NCBI GenBank assembly: GCA_964584755.1
Contig: CAZPAV010000030.1
Location: forward strand, 1 to 37,526
From: CAZPAV01 sp964584755
GTDB lineage: Bacteria > Actinomycetota > Acidimicrobiia > Spongiisociales > UBA5794
DNA: 37,526 nucleotides
Reading direction: 5' to 3'
The translations under genes and the position numbers were made by a program. A model generated the notes under the pieces. It did no database searches. It worked only from the letters and a program-made list of their open reading frames with translations, and was not told where the DNA came from. Shown here one piece after another: positions 30,730 through 37,526 of this stretch (position 1 is its first letter; each line of letters begins with the position of its first letter).

Positions 30730-31932
30730 TCAGTACCGTCCGATCTCGCGACGGGCCAGCGCCCAGTTGTGCACCTCGTCGGGTCCGTCGGCGATGCGCA
30801 GGGTGCGCAGGCCCGCCCACATCTTCGCCAGCGGCGTCCCGGCGCTCACGCCGAGGCCGCCGTGCACCTGGATGGCCTTGTCGACGACCCACAGGGCGGC
30901 CCGGGGGGCCACCACCTTGATCGCCGAGATCTCGCGTCGCGCCGCACGGTTCCCCTCGGTGTCGATGAGCCACGCCGTGTAGAGGACGAGGAGCCGTGCC
31001 TGGTCGATCCTCCAGCGCGCCTCGGCGATCCAGTCCTGGATGAGGCTCTTCTCGGCGAGGGTGCTGCCGAACGCGGTTCGTTCCTTCGCCCGGGTCACCA
31101 TGAGATCGAAGGCCCGCTCCGCCATGCCGATGGAGCGCATGCAGTGGTGGATGCGGCCGGGGCCGAGGCGCGCCTGGGCGATCCGGTACCCGTCGCCCTC
31201 CTCGGCGATGAGGTTCGTCGCCGGGACGCGGGCCCCGTTGTAGCGGATGATGGCGTGGCCGCCGCGGTCGTGGTAACCGAAGACGGTGGTGCTGCCGAGG
31301 ATCTCCACCCCCGGCGTGTCGAGGGGGACGAGGATCATGCTGTAGCGGCGCTTCGGCGGCGCGTCGGGGTCGGTGACACCCATGACGATGGCCACCTTGC
31401 AGTCCGAGGAGTTCCCTCCGCTGCTCCACCACTTCGTGCCCGACACGACGTAGCCGTCGCCGTCGCGCTCGATTCGTGCCTCGAGGTTGCGCGGGTCCGA
31501 GGAGGCGACCTCCGGCTCCGTCATCGAGAAGCAGGAGCGGATCTCGCCCTCGAGGAGCGGAACGAGCCAGCGTTCCTTCTGCTCGGGGGTCCCGAACTGG
31601 TGGAGGACCTCCATGTTCCCGGTGTCGGGGGCGGAGCAGTTCGTCGCTTCGGGCGCGAGCTCGATGCTGCGTCCCATGATCTCGGCGAGCGGCGCGTACT
31701 CGACGTTGGAGAGGCCGGGTGCGTACTCCGGGTCGGGGAGGAAGAGGTTCCACAGGCCGCGGCGACGGGCCTCCACCTTGAGCTCGCGGAGGACCGGGGT
31801 CGCCTCGATCGCCGATCCCTGGTCCGCGACCTGGCGCTCGTGCACCGGCTCGGCGGGGTAGACGTGGGCGTCCATGAAGTCGAGGAGCCGTTCCCGGTAC
31901 TCCTCGCATCGTGCACTGTGCCGGAAGTCCAT
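30730..31932 (-). CDS. Acyl-CoA dehydrogenase, ACAD10/11-like
   Basis: A 400-residue FAD enzyme that introduces the alpha-beta double bond into acyl-CoA. It has the ACAD10/11-type motif APEATNCSAPDTGNMEVLHQFG, the FAD segment CFSMTEPEVASSDPRN, and KWWSSGGNSSDCKVAIVMG. VHGGLGVSAGTPLAKMW precedes IADGPDEVHNWALAR near the C-terminus, in the place where short-chain enzymes carry their catalytic glutamate (this family has DGPDEVH). ACAD10/11-like enzymes act on long or branched, sometimes hydroxylated, acyl chains. It lies 53 bases after phoU in the same direction, with GGGG-rich sequence before ATG 31932. Confidence 0.93.
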   Translation of the reverse strand: MDFRHSARCEEYRERLLDFMDAHVYPAEPVHERQVADQGSAIEATPVLRELKVEARRRGLWNLFLPDPEYAPGLSNVEYAPLAEIMGRSIELAPEATNCSAPDTGNMEVLHQFGTPEQKERWLVPLLEGEIRSCFSMTEPEVASSDPRNLEARIERDGDGYVVSGTKWWSSGGNSSDCKVAIVMGVTDPDAPPKRRYSMILVPLDTPGVEILGSTTVFGYHDRGGHAIIRYNGARVPATNLIAEEGDGYRIAQARLGPGRIHHCMRSIGMAERAFDLMVTRAKERTAFGSTLAEKSLIQDWIAEARWRIDQARLLVLYTAWLIDTEGNRAARREISAIKVVAPRAALWVVDKAIQVHGGLGVSAGTPLAKMWAGLRTLRIADGPDEVHNWALARREIGRY

Positions 31933-31985
31933 GATCGGTACCCCTTGCGTCGCTTCGGGGAGACGGTAGTCGGCGGTGAGGGGCC

Positions 31986-32678
31986 TCAGGCCGGGTCGCG
32001 GGGCTCGTCTCCCGGGAAGTGCCCCGTGACGACGTAGGTGACGTTCTCGGCGATGTTGACCCCGTGGTCGGCGATGCGCTCGAGGAAGCGCCCGACCCGG
32101 GTGAGCTCGATGGCGGCGTCCAGTCCGAGGGTGTCGCTGGCGAGGTGGATCTGAGAGAAGAGGCGACTCGTGAGCCGATCCACCTCGTCGTCGGCGGTGT
32201 CGACCCGCGGTCCGGCCTCCCCGTCCATGGCGGCGATCGCCTCGGTCCCCATGGCGAAGACGGCCGCGGCGCGATCCACGAGCGCGGCGAGGGCGGCATC
32301 GATGGCGGCGACCCGGGGGAACCCCTCCTGGCGGGAGAGACAGTTGACGATGTTCACCGCCAGGTCGCCGGAGCGTTCCATCTCGTAGAGGACGCGGCTC
32401 GTGGCGACGAGGAAGCGCAGGTCGCCGGCGACGGGCTGCTGGAGGGCCAGGATCGCGAACGTCTGGCGCTCCAGCCGCGAGTACGCGTCGTTCACCGGGC
32501 CGTCGCCCCGGCGCACCTCGGCGATGAGGTCGAGGCGGTTGTGGAGGACGGCCTCGCCGGCCCGGCGGGTGTTCTCCACCACGAGCGTGCCCATCTGGAC
32601 GAGGCCCCGGCGGATCTCGTCGAGCTCGTCGTCGAAGTGGTGCCGCAGCTCGTGCTCGTGTTCGTGGTGGAGCGGCAA
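31986..32678 (-). CDS. phoU: Phosphate-signalling protein PhoU
   Basis: A 230-residue all-helical protein with two PhoU three-helix bundles: residues ~15-110 (ENTRRAGEAVLHNR, VAGDLRFLVATSRVLYEMERSGDLAVNIV) and ~115-215 (SDTLGLDAAIELTRVGRFLERIADHGVNIAE), each with the conserved E-R-(S/I)-x-D-x-(A)-x-N-I metal-binding motif (ERSGDLAVNI, ERIADHGVNI). It dampens phosphate-starvation signalling and is thought to contact the sensor kinase and the Pst transporter. The N-terminus is His-rich (LHHEHEHELRHHF). TTG 32678 has AGGAGG 5 bases upstream. It is divergent from the SenX3-like kinase. Confidence 0.95.
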   Translation of the reverse strand: MPLHHEHEHELRHHFDDELDEIRRGLVQMGTLVVENTRRAGEAVLHNRLDLIAEVRRGDGPVNDAYSRLERQTFAILALQQPVAGDLRFLVATSRVLYEMERSGDLAVNIVNCLSRQEGFPRVAAIDAALAALVDRAAAVFAMGTEAIAAMDGEAGPRVDTADDEVDRLTSRLFSQIHLASDTLGLDAAIELTRVGRFLERIADHGVNIAENVTYVVTGHFPGDEPRDPA

Positions 32679-32766
32679 CGTGGCCTCCTCTCGGGGGCGG
32701 TCGGGTTCGGTCCCCCGGACCCGCTTCCGGCGACCGGGACGCGACCGTCGTCGCGCCTCTCCATCG

Positions 32767-32772
32767 ATGTTA
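32767..32772 (-). promoter_or_regulatory. Possible phoU -10 box
   Basis: TAACAT on the reverse strand, giving a leader of about 80 bases. No -35 or PHO-box-like repeat is seen in the 32679-32869 gap, which is otherwise plain GC-rich sequence. Confidence 0.3.
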
Positions 32773-32856
32773 TCCGGCTTCGGCTCTCCGGGTCGGGATC
32801 CCGACGTCCCGGGCGGGCCGCCGGAGGGGCCGGGGTCGCTCCGACCCGGGGCTCCC

Positions 32857-32869
32857 TATAGTCCGCGGC
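32857..32869 (+). promoter_or_regulatory. -10 box of a probable leaderless promoter for the kinase gene
   Basis: TATAGT (32857-32862) ends 7 bases before GTG 32870, and there is no Shine-Dalgarno. Confidence 0.6.
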
Positions 32870-34072
32870 GTGAGCTGGCTGTTGCCCTCCTCGCTCCTCG
32901 TCGTCACCGTCCTGGCCGTCGTCCTCGCGGTGCGCTACCGCAAGCTGCGGGCCGACGTGCGCCGGGTGCTGCGCCGCCTCGGGATCGCCGCGGCCAACCC
33001 GGTGGCCTCCCGGGCCCTGTACCGAGGTGTCCGCGAGGTGGAGCGCCGGGCCGAGCGGGCCGAGGGGGAGGCGGCGCGTCTCCGAGCGGCCGTCGACGCC
33101 GCGGAGCTCGCCATCCTCGTCGTCGATCCGCGGGGACGGGTCACCTTGACCAACGCCGCCGCGACGCGGCTCTTCGGCGGCGAGACGGGGGCGATGGTGC
33201 GCAGTCGGGCCCTCCAGCTCGGGGCGGGGGTGGCGGAGTCGGGGCAGGAGGCGGAGATGGAGTTCGACCTCGCCGGCGGGGAGCGCCGCGTGTTGCGGCT
33301 CCACGCCGCCCCGCTCCCGGGGGAGATGGGGACGATCGTCACCGTGGGGGACCTCACCGACCGGCGCCGCATCGACAGCGTCCGGCGTGACTTCCTCGCC
33401 AACGCCGGGCACGAGCTGAAGACCCCGCTCGGTGCGCTCGTCGTGCTCGCCGAGACGATCGCCACCGCCGAGGACCCCGCGGCGCGGACCCGACTCTCCC
33501 GGCGGCTCCTCGAGGAGGCCCGGCGCATGGCCCGCGTCGTGGAGGACATCCTGGCGCTCGCCGCGGTCGAGTCGCTCGACCGACCCCTCGAGCCGGTCCT
33601 CGTCGCCGACGTCCTGCGGACCGCCCGGGAGGCGGTCGCGCTCCGCGCCGGGGAGGCGGGCATCCGGCTCGTCGAGGAGGCGCCGCCGGAGGGACTCACC
33701 GTCCGCGGCGACGCCGAGCAGCTCGCGTGGGCGGTGCGGAACCTCCTGTCGAACGCCATCGAGTACACGGTGGTGGACGGCCGGCGGGGCGGGACGGTGT
33801 GGTACCGGGCTCGCGCCGCGGGGGGACGCGCCGTCATCGAGGTGGAGGACCGGGGCATCGGGATCGCCCCCGAGCACCTGGAGCGCATCTTCGAGCGCTT
33901 CTACCGGGTGGATCGCGCCCGGAGTCGGGCGTCGGGGGGGACGGGGCTGGGGCTCTCCATCGTTCGCAACGTCGCCCGGGCCCACGGGGGACGGGTGACG
34001 GTGCGCTCCGAGCCGGGAGTGGGGAGCACCTTCGCCATCGAGATCCCGATCCTGGAGGTGGAGCCATGGTGA
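32870..34072 (+). CDS. Two-component sensor histidine kinase, SenX3/PhoR-like
   Basis: A 400-residue membrane kinase. It has one N-terminal helix (~5-22), a coiled basic stretch (~55-75), a PAS-like domain (~72-165), the HisKA H-box with H181 (FLANAGHELKTPLGALV), and an HATPase domain: N-box NLLSNAIEYT, G1 DRGIGIAP, F-box FERFYRVD and G2 GGTGLGLSIV. The lack of a large periplasmic sensor matches SenX3/PhoR of phosphate sensing. It overlaps its response regulator by 7 bases and is divergent from phoU, which supports the phosphate role. GTG 32870 is taken from the leaderless promoter. Confidence 0.92.
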   Translation: MSWLLPSSLLVVTVLAVVLAVRYRKLRADVRRVLRRLGIAAANPVASRALYRGVREVERRAERAEGEAARLRAAVDAAELAILVVDPRGRVTLTNAAATRLFGGETGAMVRSRALQLGAGVAESGQEAEMEFDLAGGERRVLRLHAAPLPGEMGTIVTVGDLTDRRRIDSVRRDFLANAGHELKTPLGALVVLAETIATAEDPAARTRLSRRLLEEARRMARVVEDILALAAVESLDRPLEPVLVADVLRTAREAVALRAGEAGIRLVEEAPPEGLTVRGDAEQLAWAVRNLLSNAIEYTVVDGRRGGTVWYRARAAGGRAVIEVEDRGIGIAPEHLERIFERFYRVDRARSRASGGTGLGLSIVRNVARAHGGRVTVRSEPGVGSTFAIEIPILEVEPW

Positions 34073-34734
34073 AGGTACTCGTCGTCGAGGACGAGCCGGC
34101 GTTCGTCGAGGCGCTGGAGGTGGCGCTCGGTCAGGAGGGCTTCACGGTGTGCGCCGCCGCCGACGGGCGCGCCGGGGTGGAGGCGTTCCGCCAGGAGCGT
34201 CCCGCGCTCGTGCTGCTCGATCTCATGCTCCCGGAGCTCGCCGGCCGCGACGTGCTGCGTGCCATCCGGGCCGAGTCCGGCGTCCCGGTGATCGTGCTCT
34301 CGGCGAAGGACGCCGAGGCGGAGATCGTCGCCGCCCTCGAGCTCGGGGCCGACGACTACCTGACGAAGCCGTACTCGGTGGCCGAGCTCGTGGCCCGGAT
34401 GCGAGCCGCGCTGCGACGCTCCGGCGACGGGGTCGACGACGCGGTCGTCGTGGTCGGGAACGCCGTCCTCGACGCGGGGCGGTATCAGCTCCGTCTCGGC
34501 GACGAGACGATCGACCTGCCACGCAAGGAGTTCGAGGTGCTCGACGAGCTCATGCGCCGCGCCGGACGGGTCGTCACCCGCGACGAGCTCCTCGAGCACA
34601 TCTGGGGGTACACCTGGACCGACTCGAAGACCCTCGACCAGCACGTGCGCCGGATCCGGCGCAAGCTGGAGCGGGTGGCCGACGCTCCCCGCATCACGAC
34701 CATCCGGGGCGTCGGGTACCGTCTCGATCCGTGA
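34066..34734 (+). CDS. Response regulator, RegX3/PhoB-like (OmpR family)
   Basis: A 222-residue regulator. The receiver domain (1-~118) has the acidic pocket E8-D9-E10, the phospho-acceptor D52 in LLDLMLPELAG, and the lysine of DDYLTKPYSV. The C-terminal winged helix (~128-222) has LPRKEFEVLDELM, RDELLEHIWG and LDQHVRRIRRKLE, and ends TIRGVGYRLDP. ATG 34066 overlaps the kinase stop. Targets presumably include phosphate-uptake genes not in the window. It is convergent with the AhpE gene; a shared hairpin overlaps its stop. Confidence 0.95.
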   Translation: MVKVLVVEDEPAFVEALEVALGQEGFTVCAAADGRAGVEAFRQERPALVLLDLMLPELAGRDVLRAIRAESGVPVIVLSAKDAEAEIVAALELGADDYLTKPYSVAELVARMRAALRRSGDGVDDAVVVVGNAVLDAGRYQLRLGDETIDLPRKEFEVLDELMRRAGRVVTRDELLEHIWGYTWTDSKTLDQHVRRIRRKLERVADAPRITTIRGVGYRLDP

Positions 34735-34748
34735 CGCCCGAGGGCGTC
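34733..34748. terminator. Shared hairpin between regX3-like and ahpE-like genes
   Basis: GACGCC-CGAG-GGCGTC forms a 6-bp stem with a 4-base loop across the 18-base gap of two convergent genes. There is no T-tract. Confidence 0.45.
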
Positions 34749-34752
34749 CGGC

Positions 34753-35214
34753 TCAGGCGAGCGCGGCGAGGGCGGTCACGTACTCCTCGTACTCGCGGGG
34801 GGTGCCCAGCGAGTCCGTCTCGATGATGCGTCGCACCACGCCGTCGGTGTCGAGGACGACGGTGCGGCGGTTCGCGGCGCCCACCGTCTCGTTGAAGGCT
34901 CCGTAGCGACGGGCCACCTCCCCGTGAGGCCAGTAGTCGGAGAGGACCGGGAAGCCGAACCCGTTCTCGTCGGACCACCGCTTGTTCGCGAAGGGCGTGT
35001 CGCAGGTGATCGCCACCACGTTGGCGTCGAGCCCGTCGAGGTCGGCGAGATGGTCGCGCAGGGTGCACAGCTCGCCTTCGCAGATCCCGGTGAAGGGGAA
35101 GGGGATGAAGACGAGGAGCGTCTTCCGGCCGGCGAGGTCGGCGAGGGTGACGGCCTGCCGGTCCTGGTCGGGCAGGGAGAAGTCGGGGGCGGGCTGGCCG
35201 ATCGTGACGGTCAT
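34753..35214 (-). CDS. Peroxiredoxin, AhpE-like
   Basis: A 153-residue thiol peroxidase that reduces peroxides and peroxynitrite in the cytosol. It begins TIGQPAPDFSLPDQD. The peroxidatic Cys is C45 in FPFTGICEGELC, after the conserved P-x-x-x-T/S-x-x-C motif. Mycobacterial AhpE is a one-Cys enzyme; here an additional C50 in the same helix and C71 (VVAITCDTP) could act as resolving cysteine. ATG 35214 has GAGGAGG 7 bases upstream. It is single and convergent with the response regulator. Confidence 0.92.
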   Translation of the reverse strand: MTVTIGQPAPDFSLPDQDRQAVTLADLAGRKTLLVFIPFPFTGICEGELCTLRDHLADLDGLDANVVAITCDTPFANKRWSDENGFGFPVLSDYWPHGEVARRYGAFNETVGAANRRTVVLDTDGVVRRIIETDSLGTPREYEEYVTALAALA

Positions 35215-35278
35215 CGGGTTCCTCCTCGGTCCGGTTCCTGCGGCGAGGGTACCGACGTCCGCGCGCCTGTGCGGGGGC

Positions 35279-36373
35279 TCAGTCGAGGAGCACCCGCGCC
35301 GCCCATCCGACCGGATCGGCGAACTCCTCGAGCCGGGGGAGGCGCTCCGGATCGCTCCAGATCCCCGCCAGCGCCGGCGGGCCCCAGCGCCGCTCCACCT
35401 CGGCGCAGAACGTCGCCGCGTCGCGCGCCCGGTGCCGTTCCAGGGTGAGTCCGGCGAACTGCTGGAGGAAGCGCTCGGCCTCGGCGGGCTCGGCCCGGCG
35501 CCGGGCGTACGCCTCCTCGATCCGGCCGAGGTCGGGGAGCACGTCGGCCAAGGCGGCGTGGGCGACGTGGTCGCCGTACCCTTCGACGAACGCCGCCAAC
35601 GCCTGGACGGCGGCGAGCCGCGCCGGGTCGGCCTCCTGGCGCACGAGCCCGCCGAGGCCGCCCGAGGCCTCGCCGAAGAGCTCCTCGAGGCCGGCCGGAT
35701 CGTCGAGGGTCCGGAGCCGCCCCATGAGCTCGCCGAGATCGATCCGCACCGAGGCGGCGAACTCGGCGACGAGGGTGGCGAAGCGCCGCGGCACCCACTC
35801 CACGGCGAGGATCCGGTGGAACGTCATCTCCTTCGTCGCCGCCCACAGGCGGACCTCGCGGCGCTCGACGGCGTGATCGGTGGCGAACGCCTCGACGTTG
35901 GGGACGACGAGGTAGGGGAGGGGGCGCGGCGCCGTCGGCACGCCGCCGTCGAACTGGCCGAGGACCCGATGGCTCATGAAGCCCACCATCGTGCCGGCCT
36001 GGATCCCGAGGAGTGCCGGCCCGAGCGGCTGGAGCATCGCCGCCATGCCGGCCGGGGCGGTGTCGAGGAGGCTCGAGCCGAGGGTCTCGGCGAACGGCTC
36101 GACGAGGACGCCGAACGCCTCCTGGTTGTCGGCCGCCCAGGTGGTGCGATCCGTGGGCTGGAGGTCGCCGACGGCGGCGGGCGGGAGCTCGGTCACCGCG
36201 GCGATCCGGAGCTCGGCGGCGTGGGCGAGCTCCCGATACTCCTCGGCGAGGGCCGGCTCGATGGGCTCCGGCTCGCTGACGAGGCTCTTGGTGACCTCCC
36301 GGGCGATCTTCCAGTTCACCGGTCCCGACGACTGCAGGAGGGCGAAGAGTTGCTCGAAGAGGCTGTCTCCCAT
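35279..36373 (-). CDS. DUF2342 zinc-protease-like protein lacking the HExxH motif
   Basis: A 364-residue protein of the actinobacterial DUF2342 family (annotated as zinc-dependent metalloprotease, or F420-associated protein). Matching features are NWKIAREVTKS near residues 20-30, LGIQAGTMVGFMSHRVLGQFD (in pieces), PYLVVPNVEAF, VRLWAATKEMTFHRILAVEWVP (in pieces) and FVEGYGDHVAHA. Where active members read HExxH, as I recall them, this one has K181-E182-M183-T184-F185, so both zinc histidines are missing; H186 follows. It may be inactive or structural. ATG 36373 lies 5 bases beyond the HtrA-like stop, so the two are likely co-transcribed. Confidence 0.85.
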   Translation of the reverse strand: MGDSLFEQLFALLQSSGPVNWKIAREVTKSLVSEPEPIEPALAEEYRELAHAAELRIAAVTELPPAAVGDLQPTDRTTWAADNQEAFGVLVEPFAETLGSSLLDTAPAGMAAMLQPLGPALLGIQAGTMVGFMSHRVLGQFDGGVPTAPRPLPYLVVPNVEAFATDHAVERREVRLWAATKEMTFHRILAVEWVPRRFATLVAEFAASVRIDLGELMGRLRTLDDPAGLEELFGEASGGLGGLVRQEADPARLAAVQALAAFVEGYGDHVAHAALADVLPDLGRIEEAYARRRAEPAEAERFLQQFAGLTLERHRARDAATFCAEVERRWGPPALAGIWSDPERLPRLEEFADPVGWAARVLLD

Positions 36374-36378
36374 GGCGC

Positions 36379-37526
36379 TCAGGCGTCCGGGGGCCGCTCG
36401 CCGAGGACGGCGGTGGTGGTGAACGTCTCGGTTCCCCGCCGGACGCGGAGCGTCACCGCGTCGCCCACCCGATGGAGCCGGATGGCGATGATGAGGTCGT
36501 CCATGGTCGTCACGGTCTCGCCGTCGATCGCCACGATGACGTCTCCGGGCCTGAGGCCGGCGGTCTCGGCCGAGAGGTTCTCGCCGTACAGCTCGCCGAC
36601 CTCGGCGCCGGCGGGGTACCGGGCGCCGTCGGCCGCCTCGGCGATGTGGTCCTGCCCCTGGATGCCGAGGAAGGCGTGGTGGACCTCGCCGGTCTCGATG
36701 ATCTCGTCGGTGATGCGTCGCACCATCTCGACCGGGGTGGCGTACCCGATGCCCTCGGCGCCGGCGTCGCTGACCCCGATCGCGGTGGTGATGCCGATGA
36801 GGCGGCCGTCGCCGTCGACGAGCCCTCCGCCGCTCGAGCCGCGGGTGATGGGGGCGTCGGTCTGGAGCATGCCGAAGAGGAACTCGTCGTTGCCGAAGTC
36901 GACCTCACGGTTGAAGGCGGAGATGATCCCGGCCGTCACGCTGGCGCCCCCCTTCTGGCCGAGCGGGTTCCCCACCGCGATGGCGGTCGCACCGATGGCG
37001 AGGTCCTGCGTCGATCCGAACACGACGGGGGTCAGCCCGTCGGTGGCGACGCGCAGCACCGCCAGGTCGGTCTGTGCGTCGCTGCCGAGGATGGTCGCGT
37101 CGTAGGTGCGCCCGTCCTGGAGGGTGACGCGGCTCGCCTCGGCGTCCTGGATGACGTGGTGGTTGGTGACGATGAGCCCGTCGGTGGAGATGATGACGCC
37201 CGAGCCGGAGGCGAAGGGGGCGAAGCCGTCGGTGTCGATCTTGCCCACCTCCACGGTCACGATGGAGGGCACGACCTTGGCGGCGACGGCCTCCACGGTG
37301 GCGGTCCCGCCCTCGGGGGTGACGATCTGGCGGGTGACCCGCTCGACGACGGTCGTCCCGGGGCCGGCGGTGGCGGTGCCCCGCGGTGGGAGGACCCCGG
37401 TGGCGAGGAGGAGGGCCACGACGAGGAGGGCGCCGAGCGCCCCGGCGGCGAACGCTCCCACGAGGTCGCCGAAGGTGCGCCGGCGGGGAGGAGCGGGCGG
37501 AGCCGCGGGGGGTGCCGGTTCCGGGG
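36379..37526 (-). CDS. HtrA/PepD-like serine protease with PDZ domain, 5'-partial
   Basis: A membrane-anchored envelope protease whose start lies beyond the right edge. Upstream of GTG 37461 the frame stays open to the edge and reads a Pro/Ala-rich cytoplasmic tail ending RRRTFGDL, as in actinobacterial HtrA. Then come one transmembrane helix (FAAGALGALLVVALLLATG), a trypsin-like domain with His in VTNHHVI, Asp in TDLAVLRV and Ser in ITRGSSGGGLV, and a C-terminal PDZ domain (AGLRPGDVIVAIDGETV). The usual GNSGGP around the serine is GSSGGG. The envelope location matches the SigE/RseA/RseB-like operon, but no promoter can be seen here. Confidence 0.93.
   Translation of the reverse strand, partial: PEPAPPAAPPAPPRRRTFGDLVGAFAAGALGALLVVALLLATGVLPPRGTATAGPGTTVVERVTRQIVTPEGGTATVEAVAAKVVPSIVTVEVGKIDTDGFAPFASGSGVIISTDGLIVTNHHVIQDAEASRVTLQDGRTYDATILGSDAQTDLAVLRVATDGLTPVVFGSTQDLAIGATAIAVGNPLGQKGGASVTAGIISAFNREVDFGNDEFLFGMLQTDAPITRGSSGGGLVDGDGRLIGITTAIGVSDAGAEGIGYATPVEMVRRITDEIIETGEVHHAFLGIQGQDHIAEAADGARYPAGAEVGELYGENLSAETAGLRPGDVIVAIDGETVTTMDDLIIAIRLHRVGDAVTLRVRRGTETFTTTAVLGERPPDA

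Noticed and set aside
29354..32299. A 981-codon open frame on the reverse strand through rseB-like, acyl-CoA dehydrogenase and phoU genes
   Set aside because: It overlaps the true genes in another frame, has Arg/Pro/Ser-rich low-complexity sequence, and shows no domains.
32679..32869. PHO-box repeats between phoU and the SenX3-like gene
   Set aside because: No pair of GTTCACC-like repeats at 11-base spacing is visible on either strand.
1..37526. Mobile elements, CRISPR arrays, defence islands or prophage
   Set aside because: No transposase, integrase, direct-repeat array, restriction-modification or phage gene is seen. All genes are housekeeping or regulatory with even, high GC, apart from the first ~140 bases.

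Overview
This is a very GC-rich chromosomal segment packed with housekeeping genes. It most likely comes from an actinobacterium: it carries a WhiB protein, SenX3/RegX3-like and SigE/RseA-like regulators, an AhpE-type peroxiredoxin, a DUF2342 protein, and many GTG/TTG starts with 4-base stop/start overlaps. Several genes have a -10 box 6-9 bases before the start codon and no Shine-Dalgarno, suggesting leaderless mRNAs. The exact lineage cannot be fixed from the window. I see no rRNA, tRNA, CRISPR, insertion sequence or prophage, and no gene-free stretch longer than about 200 bases.

Layout. (1) 1-10149: a long heme operon hemC(partial)-hemD-hemB-hemL-hemE-hemN-hemH-hemY, followed without a gap by an MFS transporter and a peroxiredoxin, and closed by a strong hairpin. 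The first ~140 bases do not belong to hemC and look like a piece of an unrelated reverse-strand gene. (2) 10191-14343: a nitronate monooxygenase-like flavoprotein, a stand-alone B12-binding subunit, and sucC-sucD. (3) 14392-16886: a LysE-type exporter, two small membrane proteins, and a reverse-strand ornithine cyclodeaminase-like enzyme. (4) 17005-20005: purN-purH-folD, in which FolD supplies the formyl-folate used by PurN and PurH. (5) 20021-26789: icd, mdh, an HU protein, an SCP2 protein and the sdhCAB operon. With sucCD this puts much of the TCA cycle in one neighbourhood. (6) 26953-30661: whiB, a membrane-anchored protein of unknown function, tatA, and an ECF sigma/anti-sigma/RseB-like envelope-stress operon. 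(7) 30730-37526: an ACAD10/11-like acyl-CoA dehydrogenase, phoU divergent from a SenX3/RegX3-like two-component system, an AhpE-like peroxiredoxin, a DUF2342 protein that appears to lack its zinc motif, and an HtrA-like protease running off the right edge.

No wholly new multi-gene system is evident. The best leads are: heme genes that point to the protoporphyrin rather than the coproporphyrin route, a SucD with altered CoA-binding loops, a perfect TetR-like operator over the SCP2 promoter, a duplicated anti-sigma domain with one copy lacking its zinc ligands, a DUF2342 protein without HExxH, the unknown protein at 27320-28273, and the recurrent leaderless promoter pattern.
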